Shown here: positions 19,701 to 28,107 of the stretch, piece by piece
Numbering within the stretch: position 1 is the first letter of the stretch
Layout of the letters: every line of letters begins with the position of its first letter
Assembly (NCBI GenBank): GCA_020186115.1
Contig: WSYJ01000060.1
Span: 310,001-374,000 of the forward strand
Source: Histomonas meleagridis
Taxonomy: Eukaryota > Parabasalia > Tritrichomonadida > Dientamoebidae
DNA: 64,000 nt
Reading direction: 5' to 3'
Program-made: the position numbers and the translations under genes
The notes under the pieces: generated by a model
What the model was told of the DNA's origin: nothing
What the model saw: only the letters and a program-made list of their open reading frames with translations
Database searches by the model: none

Positions 19701-19796
19701 GGTTTGTATAGAATCTTTTGACAAGTCAAACAACACTTTTGCCGTGTCAAAATATATAATCAATTTACTGTGTATTTCATGCCACCACTAACTAAA

Positions 19797-19802
19797 TCAT
19801 TT
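19797..19802 (+). promoter_or_regulatory. initiator (TCATTT) of the UBA-like gene
   Basis: TCATTT fits TCAYTW and lies seven bases before the ATG at 19810, the spacing usual for trichomonad initiators. Confidence 0.6.
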
Positions 19803-19809
19803 TTATTAA

Positions 19810-20175
19810 ATGAGCACAGCTGATCAAGTAATTAAACAAGATAACAACATAGTTGGGCAATATAAACTGATAAGTCATGATAAAGGTGATCCTATTGAAA
19901 GAAAAATCAGTCAATTAAAGTTTATAATTAATGATGCGTCAGATGAAGATTGTATGAAAGCTCTCAAAAGCGCATATGGCAACCTTAACAATGCAGCTCT
20001 TCTACTATTAGAAAAAAATGTGAATCATTCTAAGGATGAAGACAAAGAAAAGATCAGTGATAAAATTTTAAAGAAATTTAATGGAGTGTTGAGTTTATTT
20101 GAGATATCTCAAGTCCTATTTATGTGTAACAATGATGAAGATGAAGCCATGTCCATACTTCGTACTATGATTTGA
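19810..20175 (+). CDS. small protein with UBA/CUE-like helical motifs
   Basis: 121 residues. DEDCMKALKSAYGNLNNAAL (about 46-65) has the pattern of a UBA/CUE-type three-helix domain (xALxxAxGNxxxAAxLLL). A second segment, FNGVLSLFEISQVLFMCNND (about 91-110), followed by EDEAMSILRTMI, has a similar shape. UBA-like domains bind ubiquitin or nascent-chain factors. The family cannot be fixed from sequence alone. The gene has a good initiator and lies between the arms of a 64-bp inverted repeat (19177-19240 and 20681-20744). Confidence 0.65.
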   Translation: MSTADQVIKQDNNIVGQYKLISHDKGDPIERKISQLKFIINDASDEDCMKALKSAYGNLNNAALLLLEKNVNHSKDEDKEKISDKILKKFNGVLSLFEISQVLFMCNNDEDEAMSILRTMI

Positions 20176-20680
20176 TGATTATTAAATATATACATATTCT
20201 TTTTTATAGTTTTTCAAAATGAAAAAATTAATGCCAAAGTATAACTTTTGACTTGTAATAATAAGGAAAATTATAAATAAAAGTATCAATAGATTTCTAC
20301 CTTTTTGATGAAATTTTATAGCTGCAATGCAGTCGGTATCTGAAATTCATTAATTATTCAAATAAATTTTACGTTTGGAATTTGATTATTAATTCTATCA
20401 TTTTTAATTATATAATCCACTACATTATTTATAGGCGTTATCTTATATCCAAATAAAAGTTTTATTTCTTTTCATTAGCAAATATTTCCCAGAATTTCCG
20501 TTCAATTTATAAAATGCATCAATTCTCATTGAAACCAATTTTTTCTAAAAATTACCAGACTCTTTCATTGCCACCTGAAATTCAAAAAATATGGTAAGCC
20601 AGAAATCTCTTAAAGTCACAACTTCAGATAATCTGTGTACAACTAAATCAGTTCGTAGAAATGCATATATCCTGGAATAA

Positions 20681-20744
20681 ATTCATAACGTAATTTAGAA
20701 TAATTTCACAAAATAATTGAGAAAAAATATTTTATTAAAATTTT
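20681..20744 (-). repeat. 64-bp inverted repeat, right arm
   Basis: Partner of 19177-19240 in opposite orientation. The interval between arms (1.44 kb) carries the UBA-like gene. No transposase is encoded and no target-site duplication was found. Confidence 0.9.
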
Positions 20745-20957
20745 GATTTTTTATAAGAGTTCATTTTCTCAAAACACTATTTTATTTCTTTAATATAATA
20801 TATTTTGTGAGTATATCTTCTATGTATAAACTCGAATCACACATTTATTCAAAAGATAAATTAGTTTTAAAATCGTAGAACGTTAAGTCACTTCACGTTG
20901 TCTGTGCTAAAATTGAAAATCACAAATTTCCGTAATCATAGAAAAAGTGGGATTTGG

Positions 20958-20975
20958 TCATTTATCATTTCATTA
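20958..20975 (+). promoter_or_regulatory. cluster of three initiator-like motifs
   Basis: TCATTT at 20958-20963 and 20965-20970 and TCATTA at 20970-20975 all fit TCAYTW, directly before the ATG at 20976. This supports 20976 as the start rather than any upstream codon. Confidence 0.6.
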
Positions 20976-23411
20976 ATGGAAGTACAACAACTTATGGATG
21001 ATCTCGCCGACATTGGCGCATCTCTCGAAGGTGGTGAAGGACAAACACGTCTTCTTGATCGTGCTAAGGTTTGGACCACAATAATTGGAATTGCTGAAAA
21101 CGAACCAAATGTTCTTATCCCTTTGTTTAATTTCCTTGATTTATATACAAATATTGACCCAAAGTTCACAGAGGAAACAGTCCCTATTTTAAACGAGAAA
21201 ATCAATGTTTTTTCTGATTCAAATGCTGAACTTTCATCAAGAATCAAAGCATCTATATCACTCTTTTATTTACTTCCATATATTGAAAGCAGTAATGTTA
21301 TAAAAATTATTACAACAGCAATTGAAATCACAAATCAATTATATAATGAAAAGAAAGAAGTTCCAATAGATTTCCTTCAACCTCTTGAATCCATAGATTT
21401 TGGCCGTTTCCAAGACGAAACATTTGTTAAGCTTTATACTTTTATTGAACAAAAGATTAAAGAGAAAAATACAGCAGCACTTGTAGTCTTAGCCCCAATG
21501 TCTCAAATGCTTGTTCAATTCAAAGATGAAGCAATAAGTTTTATTGAAGAATCATTAATGGAATCATTATCAGGAGATGATTTCAAGAAACTTGCAGGTT
21601 GTTATCTCATCCTTAACCTTTCACAATTCTTTGAAGTTGATCCAGCTTTCGCACAGCATCATGGAGAAGATTTATTCAAAAAAATCAAAGCATTATTAAT
21701 CGATCCAAATCCTATTGTACGCAATAAATCCAACAAAGCATATCGTGAGCTTGTTGTTACCAAAGTATTTCTTCAAGAAGATTTTCTGAATGAAATCATT
21801 GAATTATATCCACAAATTCCACGTAGTGATTTAGTAGGCTTTTTCAAGATTCTTTCTACGTACATCTTTCCTGATGAAGAAAGTGAAGATGGTGAAGAAG
21901 AAGAAGTTGATCTTTCCATCATTCAACCAATCTTAACATTTGCCATTGAAAAGATCAAAGGCGATGATACTTATGTCAAAGGCCTTTGTCTTGATACATT
22001 TGCTGATTTAGGCTTTCGAGACAAAGCGTATGTTGAAGATGATGTTGAGTTTGCCATCAAAGAAACGGAATCACTGGTGAATGCAAAAGTGCTTGACACT
22101 TTTGAGTTTATTGGCAATTTCCTTGTTGTTATTCATGAGCAATTTAAAGGTATTTATGATTCACGTATTTCAACTCTTTTACCTTTAATATCATCTGAAC
22201 TTGATGATGAAACGATTGGCAGTCTTAAACGTCGACTTTCATTAGGCTCCAATTTATCAGTGATGATTTCCAAAGGATTATGTCCCGAACTTACACAAAC
22301 AGTTGTTAACTTTGCGATGAAATCACTTGAAAGCACAGACGAAAAGATATTATTTGAAGTTTGTGGAATATTTTTACCACTTTGTAAAATATTAGAAAAA
22401 GATACAGCAGTCCAAATCTTTAATACATTATCAGCACATCTTAAAACAACGACAAACATCGAAAATGTTAATGGTTGGTGTCATGTCTTATCCAAACTCA
22501 TTAAACATTATAACATTGATACGACGCAATCAGATGAACTTATCAATGATATCCTCGAAGGTAAACTCAGTATCCTTCATGGCCATAAGTTACATCAATT
22601 ACTTGAGCCGATATTATCGTTATATCATTTCTTATCACATTATATTAAATCGAATCCTAAAAAAGGCGAAAAAATATGTGAAACATTAATTTCATGGTTA
22701 CCACAAACCATATTCCAATCAATACCTTCTTTGTTATCACCAATTTCGGAAGGCATTAAAATCGGATCAATTATATCAAATGAATCAATCACAAATTTAT
22801 TAACAAATTTGATAAAATTGTTAAATAAATTTGTAGAAGATGATATCGATGAAATAATTTCGGTGTTAAATTTGTTAAATGAAGTTTATATTAAATATCC
22901 AAAGGCATTTAATAATATAACCGAAATTATTAATAATATGAAAAGATTAATATCAATGGTGGATAGTAATAATGAAGAAGAAGATAACGAAGAAGGTTTC
23001 GATAGAGAAACTATTGCGATAATGCCTTCAATCACTAACTTCGTGTTTAATGTTTACGCGTCGGATGATTCAGTAGAAGTAAACGAAGAAGTGTTAAGTA
23101 AATTGATCGAGTACTTGCCTTATCCGCCAGAAGTGGAAGAAATGAATGACATCATGGCAAACCTGTTGCAGATGCTGCAGGACGAAGAAAGATTCGAACC
23201 GGTGCTGATCCCAGCGCTGAAGTTGATAACTGACGTCTTGTTGATGAAGAAGTCCGAGCTCGAAATGTATAACTTCGACGAAACGTTGGACGAAATGAAG
23301 GAAACGCTGAAGAGCTTGGTCAAGGGGAACAAGAAGAGGCAAATGGAAATAACAAAGGACTTCCAGAAGTCGCGCGCAAAGGTGAACAGATTCAACGCAT
23401 TGATTAGATAG
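20976..23411 (+). CDS. HEAT-repeat protein, importin/karyopherin-like
   Basis: 811 residues from the ATG at 20976; the frame is open further upstream but only through a TTG. The protein is a continuous alpha solenoid with HEAT-like helices, for example PIVRNKSNKAYRELVVTKVF. It has an acidic loop at about 310-325 (DEESEDGEEEEVD), as seen in importin-beta relatives such as IPO4/IPO5. The N-terminal IBN motif is not evident, so nuclear transport is only a suggestion. The last 100 codons (23100-23410) are much richer in G and C than the rest. It ends with a basic helix (KKRQMEITKDFQKSRAKVNR). Confidence 0.75.
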   Translation: MEVQQLMDDLADIGASLEGGEGQTRLLDRAKVWTTIIGIAENEPNVLIPLFNFLDLYTNIDPKFTEETVPILNEKINVFSDSNAELSSRIKASISLFYLLPYIESSNVIKIITTAIEITNQLYNEKKEVPIDFLQPLESIDFGRFQDETFVKLYTFIEQKIKEKNTAALVVLAPMSQMLVQFKDEAISFIEESLMESLSGDDFKKLAGCYLILNLSQFFEVDPAFAQHHGEDLFKKIKALLIDPNPIVRNKSNKAYRELVVTKVFLQEDFLNEIIELYPQIPRSDLVGFFKILSTYIFPDEESEDGEEEEVDLSIIQPILTFAIEKIKGDDTYVKGLCLDTFADLGFRDKAYVEDDVEFAIKETESLVNAKVLDTFEFIGNFLVVIHEQFKGIYDSRISTLLPLISSELDDETIGSLKRRLSLGSNLSVMISKGLCPELTQTVVNFAMKSLESTDEKILFEVCGIFLPLCKILEKDTAVQIFNTLSAHLKTTTNIENVNGWCHVLSKLIKHYNIDTTQSDELINDILEGKLSILHGHKLHQLLEPILSLYHFLSHYIKSNPKKGEKICETLISWLPQTIFQSIPSLLSPISEGIKIGSIISNESITNLLTNLIKLLNKFVEDDIDEIISVLNLLNEVYIKYPKAFNNITEIINNMKRLISMVDSNNEEEDNEEGFDRETIAIMPSITNFVFNVYASDDSVEVNEEVLSKLIEYLPYPPEVEEMNDIMANLLQMLQDEERFEPVLIPALKLITDVLLMKKSELEMYNFDETLDEMKETLKSLVKGNKKRQMEITKDFQKSRAKVNRFNALIR

Positions 23412-24183
23412 AAAGGTTAATAAAAATATTTGACGAAATTTTGGCGCTGTGAGCAAAAGATAACTTCGGTACGGAGAATTGCAATTCGCTCCTCAACAAA
23501 TTTTTATTATTTTATATCTCAATGAATTTACTTTAAAATTTCTTTTGGATTGTGAAACAAAGCAAATAAAATGAAGCGCATTATTGTTAATGAATGATCT
23601 TTTGACTATGATTTCATTAAGAATTAAATGGTACCAAACATAAATTTACTATCAAAAGCTTTATCTTATTCTTTAAATTCCATTAGTGGGTATACAATGT
23701 TACATTGGCACAAGAACACTTTTATTGAATATACTTTCACTGTAATTCGTGCATTTATCCAACTGGAGTTAGTGGATATCGTTATGTCGTAGATAATGAC
23801 ATGGATAATATTCTTCCAGTTGATACTGCTAATCTTCAAAAGACATCAGAAAATGAGATCTAAGGATTTTGTTAGAAATTATTTAAATATGGATATGTGT
23901 TCTTTATAAAATTTAGGATAGTGTTGAAAATTGTTTTTTCAATGGGGATATGTACAAAATATATAATGTTGTGAGTTATAATTTTATAATCTTTTATTCA
24001 TAATCAATAATAGATTTATATTTTCATATCTAATATTTGTTATTCTAGAAAATAAACAATAAAATTAAAAAATTTTTGCTATCGAAAATATGAAATTTTT
24101 TCATTTTCTTAATGTCTTTCATCATTAAAATTTCTATAAAATATATATTTAATAATACAAACAAATTTTTATTCTATAATAAA
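23412..24183. other. AT-rich intergenic region with a short coding-like remnant
   Basis: Contains a 12-bp palindrome GAATTGCAATTC near 23478 just after the HEAT gene and a 44-codon open stretch listed separately. The rest shows nothing. Confidence 0.4.
23729..23863 (+). pseudogene. 44-codon coding-like remnant
   Basis: Open from just after a TGA to TAA at 23861-23863, with residues such as CIYPTGVSGYRYVVDNDMDN and PVDTANLQKTSENEI. Composition is unlike translated spacer, but there is no early ATG and no homology that I recognise. Probably the 3' end of a decayed gene. Confidence 0.3.
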
Positions 24184-26844
24184 TTATTTTATCCAATTTT
24201 CTCTTATACAACATTCCATTACTTCCAATGATTCGAAATTATCTTCTGGTGATTTCAAAGTAGCGAAAGCCAAATCGATGCACAACAAAAACAAATATAA
24301 TTGAACGACAGCTTGTTTTGGATCTTTTGCAATTATTAAATGTTTCAAATTCATTAAATATTTTCTAATTTCATCCAAAATTGTTTTCAAGGACAAATTT
24401 TCAGGTTGTAATTCGAATTGTGAATTTAGAAATGTTAATACATCATCCATTTTATACTTAATTTTATTCCATTGTTCAGATATAACATTTAGAAGTTCAA
24501 TATCGAAATCTTCTTTTTTATTAAAACTATACAGTAAAGAAGACAATTGAAACTTTTTAACAAATTCTTTTAAAGAAATTTCATTTTTATTTTTCGATTT
24601 CGATGCAAAAATTTTTACAAATTTATTTATTTGTTCATACGTAATATTATTAAAAAACATTTTAATAATTTTAATAAATTTCTCATTAGAAATTTTAGAT
24701 TTAATTTTATACACATTTAACATATTTTCAAACCTATTTAACGAGTCATTATAATAATACTCAACACATTTTCTTAATATATTATGCATTGCGATATATC
24801 TTTTCGTAGATTCAAGATATATCGCAGGTCTTGAAATACTCATTTCGATAATCGAATTCAAAAAAATTTTATCATAAAAAGGCAAAATATTTTCGATTTG
24901 ATTTTGTGACAAAAAATATTCAACAAAAGTTTCAAGACAATCATTAGTATGCATAATCACAGAATAACCATTAATCATACATTTCGCTCTCATTTTGATA
25001 AAAAACGCAAGTTGTTCCTCATTTAAAATCTCAAACAAAAACTCAATAAAAAAATCAATTTCAGAAGTTCTTCCCTTATGTTTCATACAAGTATTATATA
25101 AATCCCAACAATATTGTTCGGCTTGGAAAGGAATTTTAAATTTCTTTTGTGAATAACTGATAATAAATTCCGGAAATTTCATAATTTTAGATTTGTTTTG
25201 TAATGAAACTTCATCAAAATTTGATTTCGAATCATAAATTTCATGAATTTCATATAATATCCACGTAAAACTTTTCGGTAAACGTTGTGAATAATTTGAA
25301 GAAATTAAATTCAAAAAGCGAATTTCATTTTCATCATTATTATATATATCTATTTCATTATATTTAATTTGTTGTGGAATTAAAGTTTGTGTATAATTAT
25401 CATTTAAAGAAGGTTTTTTAATTGCATTTATAATACAATTTTTAACTAAAAACGAAGAAAATAACTTAAAAAAATTGTTATCTTTTTCAGTAAGTAAAAA
25501 ATTTCCTTTTAATATTAAATTAACTTTATTTATGTCCGCTCTAAACTCATTTTCATATTTCATTAAAGATGTTTTAAATAATGCAAAATCTTCATAAGAA
25601 TTAATTTCAATTGTTTTATATAACGTTGAAATAAAACTTTTTAAATATTCGTTTTTAACTAATTCATATAAATCTTTACTTAAATTATTTGTTTTATTAT
25701 TCGAATTCCAAAATATGTTTCGATTATGTATTAAATCAATTTGAGTTTGTGTACGAATAAGTTTCGGTTGAATTCGAGATTTTTCCATTTCATTCGATAT
25801 ATTTAAGATTTCGTGATCAATTCGTTTGATTCGTAACTTAATGTTTTTGATTTCTTCATTCGTTTGTTTGATTTTTTCCGTTTTGTCGTTGTTTTTGCTT
25901 AATAATTCATTAAATTCTTCGTTGAATTTGGTTAAGTCATAAAAACGTTGTTTCGAAAGATTTGTAATTTTTTGAAGTTCATTTAATAATGAATTAAGTT
26001 TTTCGTTCTTTTTGTTGATTGAGTCATTAGTTTCACTTATCTCCGATTGTATTCGTTGTATTCGTTGCGCTTCATTTGAGATGTTTTCAACAAGACAATC
26101 TCGGCGTGAAATAATTTCATTGATCTCTGTTTTAATATCATTAATTTGGGAAATTAAATGGTTTTGTTGATCATTTAATTCTTTAAGATGCGTTTTTAAT
26201 TGTAAAATTGATGATTTATGATTATCGATTTTATTATTAATGGATGAAATTATGGAGTCATAATGAGATTTGATAGATGGAATAGAACCTTTTGCTTCAA
26301 CAAAGATGCTTCGACAATTTTCAAGGAAATCGCCTTCATCTGTACTCTCGATAAAATATTGTCGAACTACTTCAGAAAATATTTCATTGTACGATTTTTC
26401 AATATTAGAACTTGAGTCTTTGTGAGCTTGAGAAATGAGTCGATCTAATATTTCGCTTAATTGAATAAAATTTGAATCTGTCGGTGGATCATATGGATCC
26501 AAATATTTAAAATAAAACCCATTAGGAGCTTCATGTGGCTGTCTGCTTTTAATCTCAACTTTAATGTTTGGTTGTATTATTTCTTTTTTTTCAGATTTTG
26601 TAATAGAAAATGATGTTTTGGGACGAATTTTTTGGGTTCTAACATAAGATTTGAAACGTGGGGTTGATGGGGTCGGTTGTATTTCATTTGGTAATGGAGG
26701 CTTTGAATAAATAATTGTATGTTGAGATGGTGTTTTTCCTAACAAACCTGATCTAACAAGTGCTGGTTCAATTTCTTTTGTTGTGGGATTAGGTTGTACA
26801 GTTTTATTTCGAAATACACTCCCAAGTAAAGTGGAGTGCTGCAT
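24184..26844 (-). CDS. coiled-coil protein, TSNAXIP1-like N-terminal domain
   Basis: 886 residues from the ATG at 26844. A basic, proline-rich head (about 1-100) is followed at about 130-200 by EILDRLISQAHKDSSSNIEK, YNEIFSEVVRQYFIESTDEG and DFLENCRSIFVEAKG. This pattern resembles the N-terminal domain of translin-associated-factor-X-interacting protein 1 (EVIRQVxxxCxERGxLLxxxR). Residues about 210-370 are a long coiled coil. The C-terminal half is a lysine/asparagine-rich helical region containing an EF-hand-like spacing (about 740-790) but no clear calcium loop. TSNAXIP1-type proteins occur in axonemal or basal-body structures, which would suit a flagellate. The domain match is moderate. Confidence 0.65.
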   Translation of the reverse strand: MQHSTLLGSVFRNKTVQPNPTTKEIEPALVRSGLLGKTPSQHTIIYSKPPLPNEIQPTPSTPRFKSYVRTQKIRPKTSFSITKSEKKEIIQPNIKVEIKSRQPHEAPNGFYFKYLDPYDPPTDSNFIQLSEILDRLISQAHKDSSSNIEKSYNEIFSEVVRQYFIESTDEGDFLENCRSIFVEAKGSIPSIKSHYDSIISSINNKIDNHKSSILQLKTHLKELNDQQNHLISQINDIKTEINEIISRRDCLVENISNEAQRIQRIQSEISETNDSINKKNEKLNSLLNELQKITNLSKQRFYDLTKFNEEFNELLSKNNDKTEKIKQTNEEIKNIKLRIKRIDHEILNISNEMEKSRIQPKLIRTQTQIDLIHNRNIFWNSNNKTNNLSKDLYELVKNEYLKSFISTLYKTIEINSYEDFALFKTSLMKYENEFRADINKVNLILKGNFLLTEKDNNFFKLFSSFLVKNCIINAIKKPSLNDNYTQTLIPQQIKYNEIDIYNNDENEIRFLNLISSNYSQRLPKSFTWILYEIHEIYDSKSNFDEVSLQNKSKIMKFPEFIISYSQKKFKIPFQAEQYCWDLYNTCMKHKGRTSEIDFFIEFLFEILNEEQLAFFIKMRAKCMINGYSVIMHTNDCLETFVEYFLSQNQIENILPFYDKIFLNSIIEMSISRPAIYLESTKRYIAMHNILRKCVEYYYNDSLNRFENMLNVYKIKSKISNEKFIKIIKMFFNNITYEQINKFVKIFASKSKNKNEISLKEFVKKFQLSSLLYSFNKKEDFDIELLNVISEQWNKIKYKMDDVLTFLNSQFELQPENLSLKTILDEIRKYLMNLKHLIIAKDPKQAVVQLYLFLLCIDLAFATLKSPEDNFESLEVMECCIRENWIK

Positions 26845-26928
26845 CCCAGATTCTAACGGATTTTTTTCAATTTGATTTAATCGTAGTCAACTTGTCATAA
26901 TCAGTTTTCTTTTTCTTATAGGGGTTCC
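26845..26928. promoter_or_regulatory. 84-bp divergent promoter
   Basis: Separates the TSNAXIP1-like gene (-) from the ankyrin gene (+). No exact initiator was identified for either. TCATAATCAG and TTTTTCTTATAGGGG are present on the plus strand. Confidence 0.35.
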
Positions 26929-28107
26929 ATGGAAGAAAATAAATTTTTCCATTTGTTAAAAGCAATTCAAAATATTACTTTAAATATAAATGAAGATAAC
27001 ATATTATTTGATGTTCAAGTAATACTTAATCTTTTTGATGATAATTTTTCATATTCTTTTAACCTCATTATTTGCCAATTGTTATATTCATCTTTTGTTT
27101 CACGAATAGCAGATTTTAATTTATGTTTTGAATTCTTGAAAGCAATTGAAAAAAATGAAAAAGAATTAAATAAAAGTAATTATAAAATTTTAGATATATT
27201 TGCACAATTTCTTATAACAAAATCAACTCAAGAATCCGATTATCTTCTAGAAAAATTACTTGAACAAAATATAATTAGTTCGGAAATTGTTAAAAATAAG
27301 TCAACATTATATTTCGCACAATATAAAACTTTAGAAGAAATCGAAAATTCGGATTACTTAGAATATGAAACACCTTTTTGGAATGATTTTTTTGATAACT
27401 ATGAGCAAATTTCAAAAGATAATTTTAAACTTCATAAACAATTAACTTATGAAGGGGTTAATCCATTAAAATTAGCTATAATAATCCGAAATGACGAAAT
27501 AGAAGAGCTTCAAAAATTATCATCTTCACAAAATGAATTTGATTATAATCAAAAAATTAAACCATCACTTTATGAAAGATATACTTTTATTAACAATGAT
27601 ACTATTTCACTTATTGATTATGCAGCATTTTTTGGATCAATAAAATGTTTTAAATTCTTATTTTTGAATGGTTCTAATATAACAAATACAGGAAAATATG
27701 CAATTGCTGGAGGAAATTTAGAAATAATTCATATTTGTGAAGGAAATAAAGTAATATTTAAAGATACATGTGATGCAGCAATTGAATATCATCGCAATGA
27801 TATTTTTAAATATATTTATGAAAACAAAATTTTCGATATAAAATATGTAAATGATTTAGTACGAAAATGTATTTTATATAATAATTATGAACTTTTAAAA
27901 TATTTTATTGATAAAGGAATTGAAATCAATGATTCTATTATCAATGAAGCAGCAAAGAATGGAAATTTGTTTCTTGTTAAATATTTTTTTGAAGAAAATT
28001 ATATTCCAAATGATATTTTGGTTTCAATAACAAAATCAGGAAACATCGAATTATTTAAATATATTCTTGAACAAAGAAAAGTTAATATCAATATCAAAGA
28101 TATTTAA
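26929..28107 (+). CDS. DUF3447-type N-terminal module plus ankyrin repeats (first block of a split gene)
   Basis: 392 codons to TAA at 28105-28107. The first 180 residues are the helical head found in trichomonad ankyrin proteins (for example NKSTLYFAQYKTLEEIE and the NPLKLAIIIRNDEIEELQ block at about 182-199). Ankyrin repeats follow from about 220: LIDYAAFFGSIKCFKFLFLN, GKYAIAGGNLEIIHICEGNK and others. The ORF stops exactly at the KDI boundary of a repeat, where the first 83-nt spacer of the downstream array begins. The true gene may therefore continue through 30243 if the spacers are removed. A paralogue with the same layout is at 54222-56237. Function is unknown; ankyrins imply a scaffold role. 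Confidence 0.85.
   Translation: MEENKFFHLLKAIQNITLNINEDNILFDVQVILNLFDDNFSYSFNLIICQLLYSSFVSRIADFNLCFEFLKAIEKNEKELNKSNYKILDIFAQFLITKSTQESDYLLEKLLEQNIISSEIVKNKSTLYFAQYKTLEEIENSDYLEYETPFWNDFFDNYEQISKDNFKLHKQLTYEGVNPLKLAIIIRNDEIEELQKLSSSQNEFDYNQKIKPSLYERYTFINNDTISLIDYAAFFGSIKCFKFLFLNGSNITNTGKYAIAGGNLEIIHICEGNKVIFKDTCDAAIEYHRNDIFKYIYENKIFDIKYVNDLVRKCILYNNYELLKYFIDKGIEINDSIINEAAKNGNLFLVKYFFEENYIPNDILVSITKSGNIELFKYILEQRKVNINIKDI

Larger units (their letters stand above)
18801..19809. other. 1-kb AT-rich region with left arm of an inverted repeat
   Basis: Contains the 64-bp arm at 19177-19240 and a detached 20-bp piece at 19390-19409 (see repeats). A minus-strand open frame at 19488-19700 (70 codons from ATG) has some coding texture but no recognised motif. 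TAACGATA at about 19658 equals a Myb-recognition octamer described in Trichomonas, possibly by chance. Confidence 0.45.
20176..20975. other. AT-rich region with right inverted-repeat arm and initiator cluster
   Basis: Holds the 20681-20744 arm and, at its end, three overlapping initiator matches before the HEAT-protein ATG. Nothing else is supported. Confidence 0.5.
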
